NCBI GenBank assembly: GCA_951213105.1
Contig: OX578139.1
Span: 72,603,184-72,667,183, forward strand
Reading direction: 5' to 3'
Origin: Amaurobius ferox
Lineage: Eukaryota; Arthropoda; Arachnida; Araneae; Amaurobiidae
Length of the DNA stretch: 64,000 bases
Positions 12,072 through 23,777 of the stretch are shown here, piece after piece. The notes beneath the pieces are model-generated. The model was not told where the DNA came from. It saw only the letters and a list, made by a program, of their open reading frames with translations, and did not search any database. A program made the translations under genes and the position numbers. Position 1 is the stretch's first letter, and each line of letters starts with the position of its first letter.

Positions 12072-14404
12072 TGTAATTTATCTTATATAGGACAGACCAG
12101 TAATCCTATTCATCTACGTATGAATGTACATAGAGATCATGTTAAAAAATATATCCATAATAATAATTTCCTTCCTACTTCCAATAAAATCGAATATAAA
12201 CACTTTGCTCATCATGGTTTTGAAAATATAACTATACATATTTTGGACATTAAAACAAATACTGCTGATAGATTATTCTTTGAAAACTTCTATATTAAAT
12301 CACAATGTACTCTGTTTCCATATGGATTAAATCAACTATATCTCAATGGTAATATTGTTAAGAATAATTTTGTAGATAATAAATATTCTATTTTTAATCA
12401 CCTTTTTTTTAATCCTATTTTACATAATAGTAAATTGGCTAAACTCAAAAGATTTAAACGCGGTAAAGGAAGCTCCTCCCAACATGATTTTAAAGCTGAG
12501 ATTAAAAGTATGCATCAACAATTCAATAACACATTACAATGGAAATTTATTAAATCATGGGTATTTGCAGTTAAGAAAAAACAATTAAACACAGTTTATG
12601 CTATTTTCTTAAAGTTAAATCTTACTAATGAACATTTTAATCATATTTTCTATGATTTGCTCATTACTAGATCAAAATATTTAAAAATAAAACTTAATCA
12701 ATTTCATAATAATAACTGTTCTAATTCTTATTGTGTAATATCATTTAAGCATCCTATTTATAATTCCATAAACTTTAAGAATTTATTTAATCATTTCCAT
12801 CATCTATTGCCTGTAAAGGATTTGAATGTTACTAAAACTTTTAAATATAACAAGCCTATTGGAAGAACCATTTTTAATTACAATGCAATTTCAAAATCTC
12901 TCTCAGTCGACATAGATACCTCAACAAATGTAGATGGTGACTGTATTTGTAGTGTTGATAATTATGCTGAATTTATTAATCCACTCTTGGGTCATATAGT
13001 TACTGGAGACTTAGCTATTGTAAAAGATAAATCTTTAAGAACTATAATGTCATTTGGTACTAAATTCAGGTTACCTTCATGTAATAATTCTAAACAAGTC
13101 TTAAAGTCAATCAATCTGGACCTTGATAAATATATTTATGGATTAGCTTCTAAATATGCTCAGCCTTTAGAGGCATTTAATATGTGGAAATTTACTATTT
13201 TGAGATCTATTAAAAATGCCATTTGTAGTATTAATTTATCTAGATCTATATTTAATATGGATAATATAAAGCAATCTGTTAATAATTTACATAGATCTTT
13301 TGTTGTTACTTATGTTGATAAAGCCTCCAATAATTTTGCTATTATTTGTAAAAAATTCTATATTCAATATCTGCTAGATTATTTAAAAAATAATAGTCTA
13401 TTTAAAATTGGTTCACACTCTCTTAATAGTATCAAATTGAAAATTATCAATATGTATAGTGATTTAGATATTAATAATAAATTTTTGACATTTCCATATA
13501 TTGTGCTTATACCTAAATTTCATAAAAATCCTATTAAATTTAGAACTGTAACCAGTGGTCATAATTCATACTCTACTACTGCTAGTAAATTATTACTAAA
13601 TTATTTAAATGCACTAAATAGTAATTTACGAGATTCTAGTGATAACTACATTATTCTAAATAACAGTAAAGAATTAAAAAATAAATTAAAAACACTTGGT
13701 AAAATAATAGGATTTCAAACTTTTGATTTTAAAGATCTATTTAATAATATTAAGATCACTGATCTATATGATGTCATTTTAGCTTTATATAATGCATATA
13801 TTTCTTATCATTCTCATCTTACTAAATTTACCAATTTTCCTAAGCTTCTCCACTTTGTTCTTTTCAATAATTATATCTTTCAAGGTAATAAATTATACTT
13901 ACAAGTCTCAGGTGTTCCTCAAGGTGGCTGTAGTAGCAGTATGTTAGCTAATTTATACCTATATCAATATGAAAAATTCTTTATTTCAACAGATTATAAA
14001 ATTTACATATATGTAGATGATCTGATTTGTCTTGTATTTACTGATAACTACGTCATAGATATAGATTTCTATCCGGATAATTTGGAATTAATACCTAATG
14101 AAACTTCTATTAGTAATAATATTTATTATTTGGATTTAAATCTAATTATAGAACCTGCTCATGGGATAGTTACTAATTTATATGATAATTATAAATTAGT
14201 AATAAATTATTACCTTTTAATTCCTGCAACTCGATTCAATTGTTTAGAAATATTATACTTAATCAACTTTTTAGAATTTATAGATAATTATCAGATTAAA
14301 AATTTCATGCTTTGCACATTAATAACCCCAAAATTACCAGTAAAATGTATAAATATCCTGCATATTTAGTAAATGGTATAGTTAATAAGTTTCGATTAGC
14401 CTAA
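12072..14404 (+). pseudogene. Penelope-like element copy 2: N-terminal GIY-YIG remnant plus reverse transcriptase
   Basis: About 720 uninterrupted codons. The start is the second half of a GIY-YIG nuclease (YIGQTS, an Arg and His ~10-15 residues on, a HFAHHGF segment, FENFYI); the first GIY strand is lost at the (TA)n junction. A long linker follows with [11 protein letters not shown]...GHIVTGDL and GTKFR. The RT then shows [45 protein letters not shown] (near 13908) and YVDD (14009-14020). Nuclease first, RT last is the permuted order of Naiad/Chlamys-type elements. Near 14236 the frame shifts: the thumb continues in another frame to 14404 with TAA codons at 14285 and 14297, so the in-frame stop at 14367 is secondary. 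No native start codon remains. Confidence 0.8.
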
Positions 14405-15040
14405 AATTCTCATATTCTCCCCTTATTATCTTATTTTAGCCGTACTTATTCATTCTCTTGAATTTATATTTTCATCTTTTTATCTTGAAGCTTTAACTGT
14501 TGAATATCTCTTTTTATTGCTTTTACGCAGTACAGTTTTTATTACTCTCTTTGGCAACAACAAATCACATCTTTTCATTTCTGCATATGGCAACATTGGT
14601 CTAGCCATATTTTGCTTGTCATGGTTGCTCTAATGAAATGTATTTCAAGGTATTTATGTTTCCTTTATTGTTCAAATCTATATGCTTGTCGTCCATATAA
14701 CACAAGTTTATAGATAAAATCTATCTTGTATTTCAGAAACAAGCATTTTTGTGTTCATTTCGAAGGGATATATGGACCCGAAGAGAATTTTTTCGAAATG
14801 AACTTATCGTAAGCCTAAATCTCTTCCATGTGCAAGCTTTTTTTGCTTGATTTTTTTGTTTTCTTATTTGCATTCCTCATTTTTGAAATATGTTGATTGT
14901 CTTTGTCTTTATGACCTGCATTTCGCTTTATTATCTCCTCATTATGTCTTAATTTCTTTTATTTCTTTGTTTTTTGTAGAAAATTTTGGAATAGTGTATT
15001 ATGAGTTACTACATACATTCTAACTTTGGATTTACTAATT
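14405..15040 (+). other. Probable 3' UTR of Penelope-like copy 2, with a hairpin
   Basis: T-rich noncoding sequence between the RT end and the next (TA)n tract. A perfect 11-bp stem, GTTCATTTCGA at 14752 and TCGAAATGAAC ending near 14804, encloses about 30 nt. No hammerhead core (CTGANGA with GAAA) was seen. Confidence 0.45.
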
Positions 15041-15073
15041 TATATTTATATATATACATGTATATATATACAC

Positions 15074-15153
<80 letters not shown>

Positions 15154-15154
15154 G

Positions 15155-15189
<35 letters not shown>

Positions 15190-15200
15190 GTGTGTGTGTA
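15041..15200. repeat. (TA)n tract
   Basis: AT dinucleotides with AC/GT interruptions, directly left of the foldback at 15213-15820. Confidence 0.95.
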
Positions 15201-15251
15201 AATTCCGAATGGGAAAAACAAAAGAAAAGGAAGAGCACCGTACCACAAATT

Positions 15252-15328
15252 GGCCGAGGGGTGGGTATGCCCCCACTTCCCGGTTAGCCAAGCTTTATGT
15301 TGCGACGACACTCCCGGTATCCGGTACA
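15252..15328 (-). ncRNA. GC-rich structured motif (Penelope 3' module), copy A
   Basis: In sense it has GTACCGGATACCGGGAGTGT, a self-complementary centre, CATAAAGC, TAACCGGGAAGTGGGGG, and ends in a C-rich strand plus GGCC. (TA)n starts about 50 bp further 3' in sense. Confidence 0.5.
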
Positions 15329-15698
15329 TAGCTTAAAAATACATAAGTATCAATGTCTCAAACGTAATGAAAGAAAAAAAGGCTTCAAAATCAAAAGAAA
15401 GAATTGTTCATATAACAACTAATCCTACTATACATATACACTTAGATGATATCCTAAATTGTACACCACCAAATTCAATTCCCTAACATAAATAAATTTC
15501 CATCACACAAACATAAGTAAAATAGAAATTTACTTCTGTTAGGGAATTGAATGGTGGTGTACAATTTAGGAGATCATCTAAGTGTATATAGTAGAATTAG
15601 TTGTGGCGTGAACAATTATTTCTTTCCTTTGATTTTGGAGCATTTTATTCTTTCATTACGTTTGTGACATTGATACTTATGTATTTTTCTTAATCTAT

Positions 15699-15775
15699 GT
15701 ACCAGCTAACGGGAGTGTCGTCGCGACATAAAACTTGCTTAACCGGGGAGCGGGGGTAACACCCCCCCCCCGGCC
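15699..15775 (+). ncRNA. GC-rich structured motif (Penelope 3' module), copy B
   Basis: Reads GTACCAGCTAACGGGAGTGT, then self-complementary GTCGCGAC, ATAAAAC, GCTTAACCGGGGAG, then a G-run and C-run that can pair, ending in CGGCC. It is the partner of copy A in the foldback, with (TA)n about 150 bp downstream. Confidence 0.5.
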
Positions 15776-15923
15776 AATTTGTCGTACTGCGCTATTCCTT
15801 TTCTATTGTTTATTTTTATAAAATCATATTTATGAAGGTTGTATATTTTCATAAAGGCAGTATTGCGCCACATATTTGAGATTCAAATATCGACATTTGT
15901 TAGTATACTTATTATTTTCATTA

Positions 15924-15925
<2 letters not shown>

Positions 15926-16008
<83 letters not shown>
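15926..16008. repeat. (TA)n tract
   Basis: AT dinucleotides on the right flank of the foldback. Confidence 0.95.
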
Positions 16009-16059
16009 ATATATTAATAATATAATATAATTATTATAATTATAGTATATATAATACAA

Positions 16060-16624
16060 TTAGTACAAAATTTAACCCCTGAAAGTTCCAATGTTATTTT
16101 TTAGCTTACACTTCTATGACACTATTTGTGTTTTGCCAAAATTTCTGTTCATGTAGGAATCCTTTTCCAGTATTGAATATCAATAAGTGCAAGGTTTATT
16201 GGAAATCGGATAAACAGAATCCTTTCAAACAAAGAATATAGCTAAAGAATTCCAATAAAACCAAACTTTAGAAATCTGAGGTAAGAAATGACTTCATGAA
16301 ACTAGATATATGAAATTTGTAAGAAGTATAACATTGAATAGGTTTTTAACAAATTTTAAAATATTTATTTATATCGAGTTTAAAAAGTACATTATTAAAA
16401 CGAATTATTTAAGTATAGTTGCAATAAAACCTCAAAGATTTTTTTATGAGTGATAATAAGTCCTTTAATAACATGTTTATAAGTCTAAGAAGACAAATTT
16501 TCAATAACAGTCATTTATTCAATTAAACATTCAGAAACTATTTTCATTTTCCTGTTTCAAGACATATAAATTGCTAAATGTCAACTAATATCATATAGTC
16601 CAACCATATTATGACACATGTATA

Positions 16625-16693
<69 letters not shown>

Positions 16694-17020
16694 CATCGTA
16701 TAGTCCAACCATATATGTTTTTCTATTTCCTTATTCTGTATGTTCGAGTTCATTTTTTTTATCTTCTTACCTGTTATGTATCACTCAGTTATTGGAATGA
16801 AGTGGCATTAATGTTTGTTGAAATACATAATGCTTAAAAGTCTATCGATAATGAGTGCTTTTAAAAAATCCTTGATTGTCTCTAGAAGGAAGTACCATAG
16901 AAACCCAACACATATCCCCTTCCTCTTTATCCCAGGAAAAACCGGAGAAAATATAAAATATTCATTTATAAACCATTTTTAACAAATTGAACACCAACGT
17001 AACATAGAGGGTATAACATG
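16060..17020 (+). repeat. Dispersed repeat family R2, copy
   Basis: Shares ordered blocks with other places in the window: AAAGTTCCAATGTTATTTT, TTTGCCAAAATTTCTGTT and TTTATTGGAAA with 20500-20688, 22990-23250 and the inverted 24880-25100; and TATAGTCCAA, CAGCTATTGGAATGAAGT-like and TTTATCGAT blocks with 26100-26480 and 26690-26960. Noncoding; class unknown. A (TC)n-(TA)n microsatellite (16625-16692) sits inside this copy. Confidence 0.6.
16625..16692. repeat. (TC)n-(TA)n microsatellite
   Basis: About ten TC units followed by AT dinucleotides. Confidence 0.9.
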
Positions 17021-17029
17021 GTGATAGCA

Positions 17030-17800
17030 GTAACAAAGTATCCATCAATGCCTGTTGTCGAATCCGGGTATCCTGGTTTTTGTTCAGGACTGTCTACTAT
17101 CCGAATATGGGCTTGTAAGAAAATTTTAGAAATATCTTACAATTTGTACACTATTTATTTATTTTCTTATTTGCAGTGGTCACTGGTATGAATACCTTTA
17201 ATGTTAAGTGGTAACAGTGCAATATCAGCATATAACTTTTAAATATAGAGACGCGAAGGTAAGTCCATTCCCTGCTGGATGAAGCAAAATCAACATTTGG
17301 TGAATTTTGTGTTCCTTTTGACTCGAAAACTACAATAGAATGGAAGATGAAAATCTGCCAACATAAGGAAAATTGCACGAAAATGAACACAATCGAATTT
17401 CAATAATTAAGACGAATTGTAAGAGGTTAGAACGTCCATTTGAAAAAATATGCATATTCACTGAGCTTCTTACAAATAATGAGCAAACAGCAACTTTTAA
17501 ACAGATAATCGCTTGCAAGCTTTGTGATTTAAACGTGCTCCTGTATATTAAATATATTTTTGCATCTGACATTGATTTCGTTATTTTCCTGTATTCTAAT
17601 TTGTCTAATTTAATATTCAAATCATAAAAACCTATATGATAATTTGTATTAGGATTCTCAAATATTGTAATTAACATTTTAGACTTCTAATTTCATAATT
17701 ATTTGTTAAATTATATTATAATGTGAAATCTTTCACAGCCCGTATACTTCATATGCGCGAGACCATTTAAAGCTAGTTTTTACTAGTTGCATTGTGATTG
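17030..17800. other. Stretch without recognisable features
   Basis: Short frames on both strands lack motifs. Confidence 0.45.
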
Positions 17801-18015
17801 TACACTCACGGACAATGAAAGTTGCGAGCCAAGAAGAAAACATGGTACAACCGTGAAGTGATGTAAATAGCTAGAGGACGGGCTGGTTTACAAATGATAC
17901 CTGTCTAATGCGGTTGTGCATAACCGTACACCCGTGAGGGGCACTGCAAGAATTAGCCAGCAGCCTTATAAACCGACGTGCTGTCAACACCCCATCAATG
18001 CGAGAAGCTTCGACA

Positions 18016-19037
18016 GACACAAGTACGAGTACGGCTTGAAAAGAATGGTGGGTAGTCACCAGAAACGTCGATATACACAACTGACGGTCTTCGAGAGATG
18101 CCTGATCATCGAGTTAAAAACCGCAGGGTGGTCAACGCGCCGGAGAGCCAGCCCTTCACGTGGATCATTCGGACTATACGGCCCGACGGTGTTGGGAGCA
18201 ATGGTCACGGCCACCCAGAAATGGAGAACCAGCTCTAGACGGACTATGCATACCACGAGTAGAGAGGATCGAACCGTATCTAGAAGGCTGAAGAAAGCGA
18301 ATCTGCTATCCCAGCGTCCCTTATGTGTGTTGTCGTTAACACGGGAACATTGGCGGCCCCGGTTACAGTGGTTCGTGGAACGTCACAGATGGGTGATGTG
18401 TGGTGTTTAGCGATGAGTGCCGCTTCGTTTCTGGGACCGATGATCAACGTGTCCCGGTGTGGAGGACTCCTGTACAAAGACACAATCCCAACCTCTTTAT
18501 CGAGCGCCACACCAGCTCCACTGCAGGCCACTACAGGCATCATGGGCTGGGGAGCCATAGTCTACGAGAGCCAATCCGCTCTAGTAGTGGTACCTGGAAC
18601 ATTGACTGGCTAGTGGTACGTGAATGAGATTTTATAATCCCATGTGCTCCCATTCGTTGCTGGGATTCTAGGTGTTGAGACCCAGACCATCTGACCTACC
18701 AGAAAGGTGTAAGGTAACTGTTTGGACGGCCGGTGGAATTCTAGGTGCATAATTCTAGCAAGATAATGCCTGGCCGCACACGGCTCGGGTCGCCCAGGCC
18801 TGCCTGAGTCATGTGCAGACATTTACATGGCCTGTCCGCTTCCCAGACCTGTCCCCTATCGAACATGTGTTGGACCATTTGAAACGCAGCTGCCTCGTTG
18901 CCTCAATCTTCGGGATTTGGAACGTAACGTCCAACAGGCATGGACTCGTCTGTCGCAGGACATTACGAGCCTGTTCTACATCATGGCAGACCGTATTGCT
19001 GCTTGTATGGCAGCACGAAGCGATGAGACGCACTATT
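18016..19037 (+). pseudogene. Tc1-like DDE transposase, multiply frameshifted
   Basis: Fragments in three frames follow a Tc1 transposase in order: a helix-turn-helix start (RYTQLTVFERCLIIELKTAG), a second DNA-binding part, then LCVLSLTREHWRPRLQW. Next come VVFSDE-like FSDECRF with the first catalytic Asp (about 18404), the GIMGWGAIVYES block, DNAWPHTARVAQ with the second Asp (about 18761) and FPDLSPIEH with the catalytic Glu (about 18859). I count 32 residues between the last two. The end resembles Tc1 tails (SQDITSLFYIMADRIAACMAAR). Frameshifts and a 63-bp retroposon at 18675 destroy the gene. Confidence 0.85.
18675..18737 (-). mobile_element. ~63-bp micro-retroposon in the Tc1 transposase
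   Basis: ATTCTAGGTG occurs at 18665-18674 and 18738-18747, a 10-bp target-site duplication. Between them, on the minus strand, lies only the 3' tail of the SINE family: GGCCGTCC, a ~31-nt loop of the SINE type, then AGATGGTC and TGGGTCTCAA. The insertion interrupts the transposase between its first and second catalytic Asp regions. Confidence 0.8.
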
Positions 19038-19388
19038 GAGGATGACCGGACTGTGTACCACAGCTCCCTCTGTACATGTTATGCTGCGCTGTTTTTGTGA
19101 TCATGTATATCTCTCACCTGTATCCTTCCATCAATAAAATTTCAGGTTCATCCTATGCTTCCTTGGTGCGCAACTTTCATTGTCCGTGAGTGTATAATGG
19201 ATATAGTAATACTGGCATCTAAATGTATTTTCAGTAAAAATCTACATACTTTGAAAACCGAGTTTTAAATTTCTATTGTTTCGTGCTTCTGAGAAAGTTT
19301 AAATTGAATATTTAAGATGAGCATCTTCAGGTGATAACTTTGATTCTTATAAATTGACATGTAAAATTTTATTTCTGCGTTTAACTTT

Positions 19389-19527
19389 CTTTATACATAT
19401 AGCATAATGTATACGGAAAGTGTTGGGATGGGGTCGAAAATTCGAATTCCAGTTTTCGAAGGCAAAGAACCTTTCAAGCATCCCTGAACAAGAATCGAAC
19501 GTTTTTGAGGTGATATATATCTCTTTA

Positions 19528-19559
<32 letters not shown>

Positions 19560-20438
19560 TGAGTCTGCGTGCGTGTGCATGTGTGTGTGTGTGTCTGCGT
19601 GCGTGTGCATGTGTGTGTGTATGTGCGTGTGAGTGCGCGTCTGTGTGAGCGTGAGTTAGTAAGTCTGTGGAAATGATATCTCGTGAACAAATGGATCGAT
19701 TTAATGGATATTTGTTACAAATTTACTATCCATGGATACTAGAATCCTATTGTTTTCATTGCAAGCGAATTGTCGGAAGGCCCCACCTAATTTTCGAAAG
19801 AAATTTTGAAAAAATCATCGACAAAGCTAAACAATTAATAGAGTTATTTAAGTAATCATTTCGTATGTTATTTTTCATTAGAAATCTATTGAAACCAATT
19901 CTAAAATGCTAGCATGGGTTGTTCTACAAATATTGCACATTAATCAGAAACATTTATCAAAAAATCACAAAAAAAAAATATTAACTCTTTTGAAATATGT
20001 TCACTTTCCATATGTAACACTATGCTAAAAAATTGTTAACATCATTCTTGTGGATCTATCTCTTTCCATTCACGAGAAAAGATACTTTGGGAGTTTTGTA
20101 TTTGGGCGCCATTACTCATTAACCTACTATATGAATAACTTTTTAACCCATAACGCTTAGAAAAATTTTGGCGACGAATTTGGCGGAAAATCGTCAACTT
20201 GGCAACTTTTTTGTCAAATTGAAGAAAACATCACCAAATTAATAAAAATGACGCTAAATCGATGAAAATGATGACTAATTGATGAAAATTCAATATTTTG
20301 GAATTGAATGTCGTTCACAAGGCTTGGCGAAAAGTTTGTTGATGAATTTAATGTTAATGGTGAAAAAAGTAACGGTGGTGAAATAAATAAATTCATTGAT
20401 GTCATATAAGGAAAATCATGTGCCCCCAAATCATATTC
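19389..20438 (-). repeat. H-family repeat, diverged long copy
   Basis: Follows the order of blocks of the better copies at 39388 and 40684: GGGGTCGAAAATTCGAATTC, AAGCATCCCTGA, a (TG)n microsatellite (19541-19630), GATCGATT, GGCGACGAATTTGGCGGAA, AAATGACGCTAAAT, and a 3' TATAAGGAAAATCATGTG. Noncoding. Divergence is high, so this is an old copy. Confidence 0.65.
19541..19630. repeat. (TG)n microsatellite inside H family
   Basis: TG dinucleotides with TGCGTG interruptions. A TG or CA tract sits at the same position in the other full-length H copies. Confidence 0.85.
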
Positions 20439-20499
20439 TCTTTCGAGTTAGACAATGATGTATAGATATTTTTGAACATGTTAATAATTTTTTCATGTA

Positions 20500-20688
20500 A
20501 TCAGTACAAAATAAAATTATTCCTAAAAGTTCCAATGTTATTTTGTTGCTTACATGTCAATGGAACTATTTGTGCTTTGCCAAAATTTCTGTTTATTCCG
20601 GAATCTTTTCCCGTTATTGAAATTCGATAAGTGCCAGGTTTATTGGAAAGCGAACAAAGGCTATTTCTCACGAATTCCAATACAATGT
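20500..20688 (+). repeat. R2-family repeat, interrupted by a LINE
   Basis: Nearly identical to 23040-23240. It breaks at GAATTCCAATACAATGT (20672-20688), where the LINE is inserted, and resumes at 22702 with AACTTTAGAAAACGCATGC. Confidence 0.75.
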
Positions 20689-22684
20689 TGAAGTGTTGAA
20701 AACCCAGACCACACGACAGACCCGAAGGTTTACTGCAGCAAAGTGTGTGGCCGGGAACTTTATTTTAGATCCAAAACATTACAAGACAGGTTAAAATTGA
20801 ATCACAACACAGTTACAACAAGACAAATAAAAGAAAGGCAACGACAAAACAAAACATAAAAACAATACAATACAATACAATACAAGAGAGACATAAGAAG
20901 GAAAAAAAAGAAAAGAGGGGAAAACCCCGAAGGGAAAAAACCCAAGCACAAAAGTAGTAAAACCAACTAAAACAAAACAAAACGAAAAGAAGAACATGAA
21001 ATACATAAAATACACAGAAATACAAAAAAAAAATGCACAAAAATTACATATAAAATTATATATACAAAAACACATGACAGTTGGGGGATGAAAAACCAAA
21101 GTATAAGTTGAGAAACCGAGGATGTAAGGGAATAAAGTCAGGGTGAGAAAATATAATTATAAAAATCCGGGTTAGGATGTATGCAAAGTATATATACATA
21201 ATGGGTGTTTTTGATACATACCGAAAAGATTAGGTATATATTCTTTAAGGATGATACATAAAAGACGATACATATTAGGTATGGATGATACAAATTAGAT
21301 ATGGATGATATATAATGGATGATACATATTAGGTATATATACATAAAGGAGTGTGATTAAAGTATATATACACAATGGATGTTTTTGATACATACCGAAA
21401 AGATTAGGATTGATATACTGTTAATGTACAAATATAAAAACTAAACCATATGAGTTACAGGAGGTGGTGAATTTAAAATCTTATAGTGCCCAAGGCACAG
21501 GGAGCAGGTTTCATAAAACAGATTTAGAAAGTGTAGGGAGCAGTGAAGGATTCACAGACCAGGGGGGACCCCCAGGCTGATCAAGCAATTTTGTTAGAAA
21601 TCTCCCTAGCAGCGAGAATACAGTTTTTAATTTTTGAAATAGAAGATTTATTTTTAAGAACCCTGGAAAACCAAGCCGCAGAGTTGGCATCAGTGGGACG
21701 GGAAAGGTGGAAGGGGAGGGTAAAAGGACAGTTAAAGACAAAGTGGTCGGCATCACCATAAACATTACAAGTGCAATTAGATGAAGATTTATGCTTAAAA
21801 AAATGTAAATAATCCAAAAAGGGGCCGTGACCCGTTAAAAGATAAGTTAAATATTGATTGGAAATTAAAAGATCAGGATCAACACAGGGAAGAAATTTTG
21901 AAATTCTCGCAGGGTCATGGGTTCGGGGGGAGATATAATCGTTTAAATATGACTGCCAAAGATTTTTAAGAAGAATTTTACAGTGCTTTTTTAGAAGAGA
22001 GTAAGGGAAGGGGATGTGTAAGGGAGAGCCAGAAGTGATTGCTAATTTAGCATGATGATCTGCGACCTCATTACCAAGGTTATTCGCGTGGGCTTTGATC
22101 CAAGAAAGATTTATAAGTTTATTGGAAATATTAGCTTTAGTTTTAATTTTTTGAAGAAAGTTAGATTTGTTATTGATTGATTTGAAAGCCATGATCGAGG
22201 AGAGACTATCGGAGAAGATGTTAACTTTAGTGTTGTTATCGGTTGCCCAGGATATAGCGAAATCTATGGCTGCAATTTCGGCCTGGAATACTGTATTCTC
22301 ACCATCTAGTTTGAATGAATAGACCCTGTCCAGGACATCATGTTTGAAGATACACACTGCAAAGCCTGTATTGCCTTCAAGAGAAGAGACATCAGTAAAT
22401 ATATTAATATTTGGAAAAGTAAGGGGGTTTGAGGATTCCAGGAGGGCGATACGTTTTGAGGGGGGAGTGCCAGAAAAGGGGGAGTTTAAATCAAAGAGGG
22501 AAGGGGCAGGGATATTCGAATTAGAAAAAAGATTTTCACGACGTTTCCAAAAGGCATATTTTGAGTGTAAAATTTTTATGACTAGGTGAATGGGGGGAAT
22601 TCCAGTAAGAGAAAAAAAAAAGATGTTAGAAGAGGTCCTAAAACCTGAAGAGATTTTGAGGAGATATATCCAATACAATGAGGA
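20689..22684 (-). mobile_element. 5'-truncated LINE with RNase H, exact 17-bp TSD
   Basis: GAATTCCAATACAATGT flanks the element at 20672-20688 and 22685-22701. Length is 1996 bp. The minus strand carries the C-terminal ~365 codons of ORF2 and a ~890-bp 3' UTR. The 3' end folds as GGCCACAC (20745-20752), a 30-nt loop, GTGTGGTC (20707-20714), then TGGGTTTTCAAC. This tail matches the SINE tails in this window in layout and partly in sequence, which makes the lineage a candidate mobiliser of those SINEs. 5' truncation is normal for LINEs. Confidence 0.85.
21581..22684 (-). pseudogene. LINE ORF2 C-terminal part: RNase H and CCHC-like motif
   Basis: An open frame of ~367 codons from the LINE's truncation point to its stop. 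It contains an RNase H fold with NIFTDVSS (first Asp), FQAEIAAIDFAI (Glu), NIFSDSLSS (second Asp) and WIKAHANNLGNEVADHHAKL (last acidic site). Further on, CTCNVYGDADHFVFNCP is a C-x-C...H...C knuckle typical of R1/I/LOA-type LINEs with RNase H. The RT and endonuclease are missing because the copy is 5'-truncated. The first few codons of the longer open frame come from flanking DNA. No stops interrupt it, so the insertion is recent; it also post-dates the tandem duplication at 20196-23278, since only one unit has it. Confidence 0.85.
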
Positions 22685-22701
22685 GAATTCCAATACAATG
22701 T

Positions 22702-23278
22702 AACTTTAGAAAACGCATGCAAGAGATAGATGACTTTATGAAACAGATGAGCAACTTTTTTGTCAAATTGAAGAAAACATCACCAAATTAATAGAAATGA
22801 CGCTAAATCGATGAAAATGATGAATAATTGATGAAAATTCAATATTTTGGAATTGAATCTCGTCCACAAGGCTTGGCGAAAAGTTTGTTGATGAATTTGA
22901 TGTTAATGGTGAAAAAAGTAACGGTGATGAAAGAAATAAATTCATTGATGTCATATAAGGAAAATCATGTGCCCCCAAATCATATTCTCTTTCGAGTTAG
23001 ACAATGATGTATAGATATTTTTGAACAGGTTAATAATTTTTTCATGTAATCAGTACAAAATAAAATTATTCCTAAAAGTTCCAATGTTATTTTGTTGCTT
23101 ACATGTCAAACGAACTATTTGTGCTTTGCCAAAATTTCTGTTTATTTCGGAATCCTTTCCCGTTATTGAAATTCAATAAGTGCCAGGTTTATTGGAAAGC
23201 GAACAAAGGATATTTCTCAAGAATTCCAATACAATGTAACTTTAGAAACCGCATGCAAGAGATGACTTTATGAAACAG
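22702..23278 (+). repeat. Second unit of a ~530-bp tandem duplication (H tail + R2)
   Basis: The segment from CAACTTTTTTGTCAAATTG to ACAGATGAG occurs twice: 20196-20688 plus 22702-22748 (split by the LINE) and 22749-23278. The units are nearly identical, so this is a direct duplication that predates the LINE insertion. Confidence 0.75.
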
Positions 23279-23532
23279 ATGAGTAAAACTTGAATAAAGT
23301 CAAAAACTCGATAGTTTCTAATCTTAAACCTTATTTTTGTTGTTGATCAAAAAAGTATATTTAGAACAAATATTTAAATGTCATTGCAGTAAAGCATCAA
23401 GACTTTTTAACAGTTGTACACTGTAAAACATTTCGCAACTTTAACTCATTTTTTTACCTACTTTGTTGATAATTCTGGCAAACTGATAAGAAGGGCCGCA
23501 ATTACAGGCGTTCATGAAATTTCCACTTTCAG

Positions 23533-23547
23533 CTATATATATATATA

Positions 23548-23640
<93 letters not shown>
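23533..23640. repeat. (TA)n tract at palindrome centre
   Basis: AT dinucleotides with TTTA interruptions, exactly between the inverted arms. Confidence 0.95.
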
Positions 23641-23641
<1 letters not shown>

Positions 23642-23777
23642 AATGTACAAAAAAAAAACTTCGGCAGACCATAATTAGGTGAATATTTCAGAGCTGAAAG
23701 TGGAATTTTCATGAACGCCTGTAATTGCGGCCTTTCTTATCGGTTTGCCAGAATTATCAACAAAGTAGGTAAAAAAA

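Larger units (their letters stand above)
15213..15820. mobile_element. Foldback element between (TA)n tracts, arms ~290 bp
   Basis: The arms 15213-15499 and 15527-15820 are inverted repeats with a ~27-bp centre. Matching landmarks are TAAATTGTACACCACC/GGTGGTGTACAATTTA, GTATCAATGTC/GACATTGATAC and the GC-rich motif at each outer end. (TA)n tracts lie outside on both sides (15041-15200 and 15926-16008). There is no coding capacity. The layout equals that of Penelope copy 1 without the RT spacer, so I read it as two 3' ends of a related element joined head to head. Confidence 0.75.
17803..19192 (+). mobile_element. Tc1-like transposon with intact TIRs, degenerate transposase
   Basis: Terminal inverted repeats CACTCACGGACAATGAAAGT (17803 onward) and its reverse complement ending at 19192 match for at least 24 bp. 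TA lies directly outside both ends (17801-17802 and 19193-19194), the Tc1 target duplication. Length is 1390 bp, about 1317 bp once the nested 63-bp insertion and its duplicated target are removed. The transposase is broken, so only trans-mobilisation would be possible. Confidence 0.9.

Noticed and set aside
15252..15328. HDV-like or twister ribozyme assignment for the GC-rich motif
   Set aside because: Isolated words resemble these classes, but the required conserved core could not be laid out by eye, so no class is assigned.
15001..15331. Tyr-Ile-rich open frames
   Set aside because: Translated TA dinucleotides, here and at every other (TA)n tract.
20791..21099. Phe/Cys-rich open frame on the minus strand
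   Set aside because: Lies in the A-rich 3' UTR of the LINE. The composition explains the open frame.
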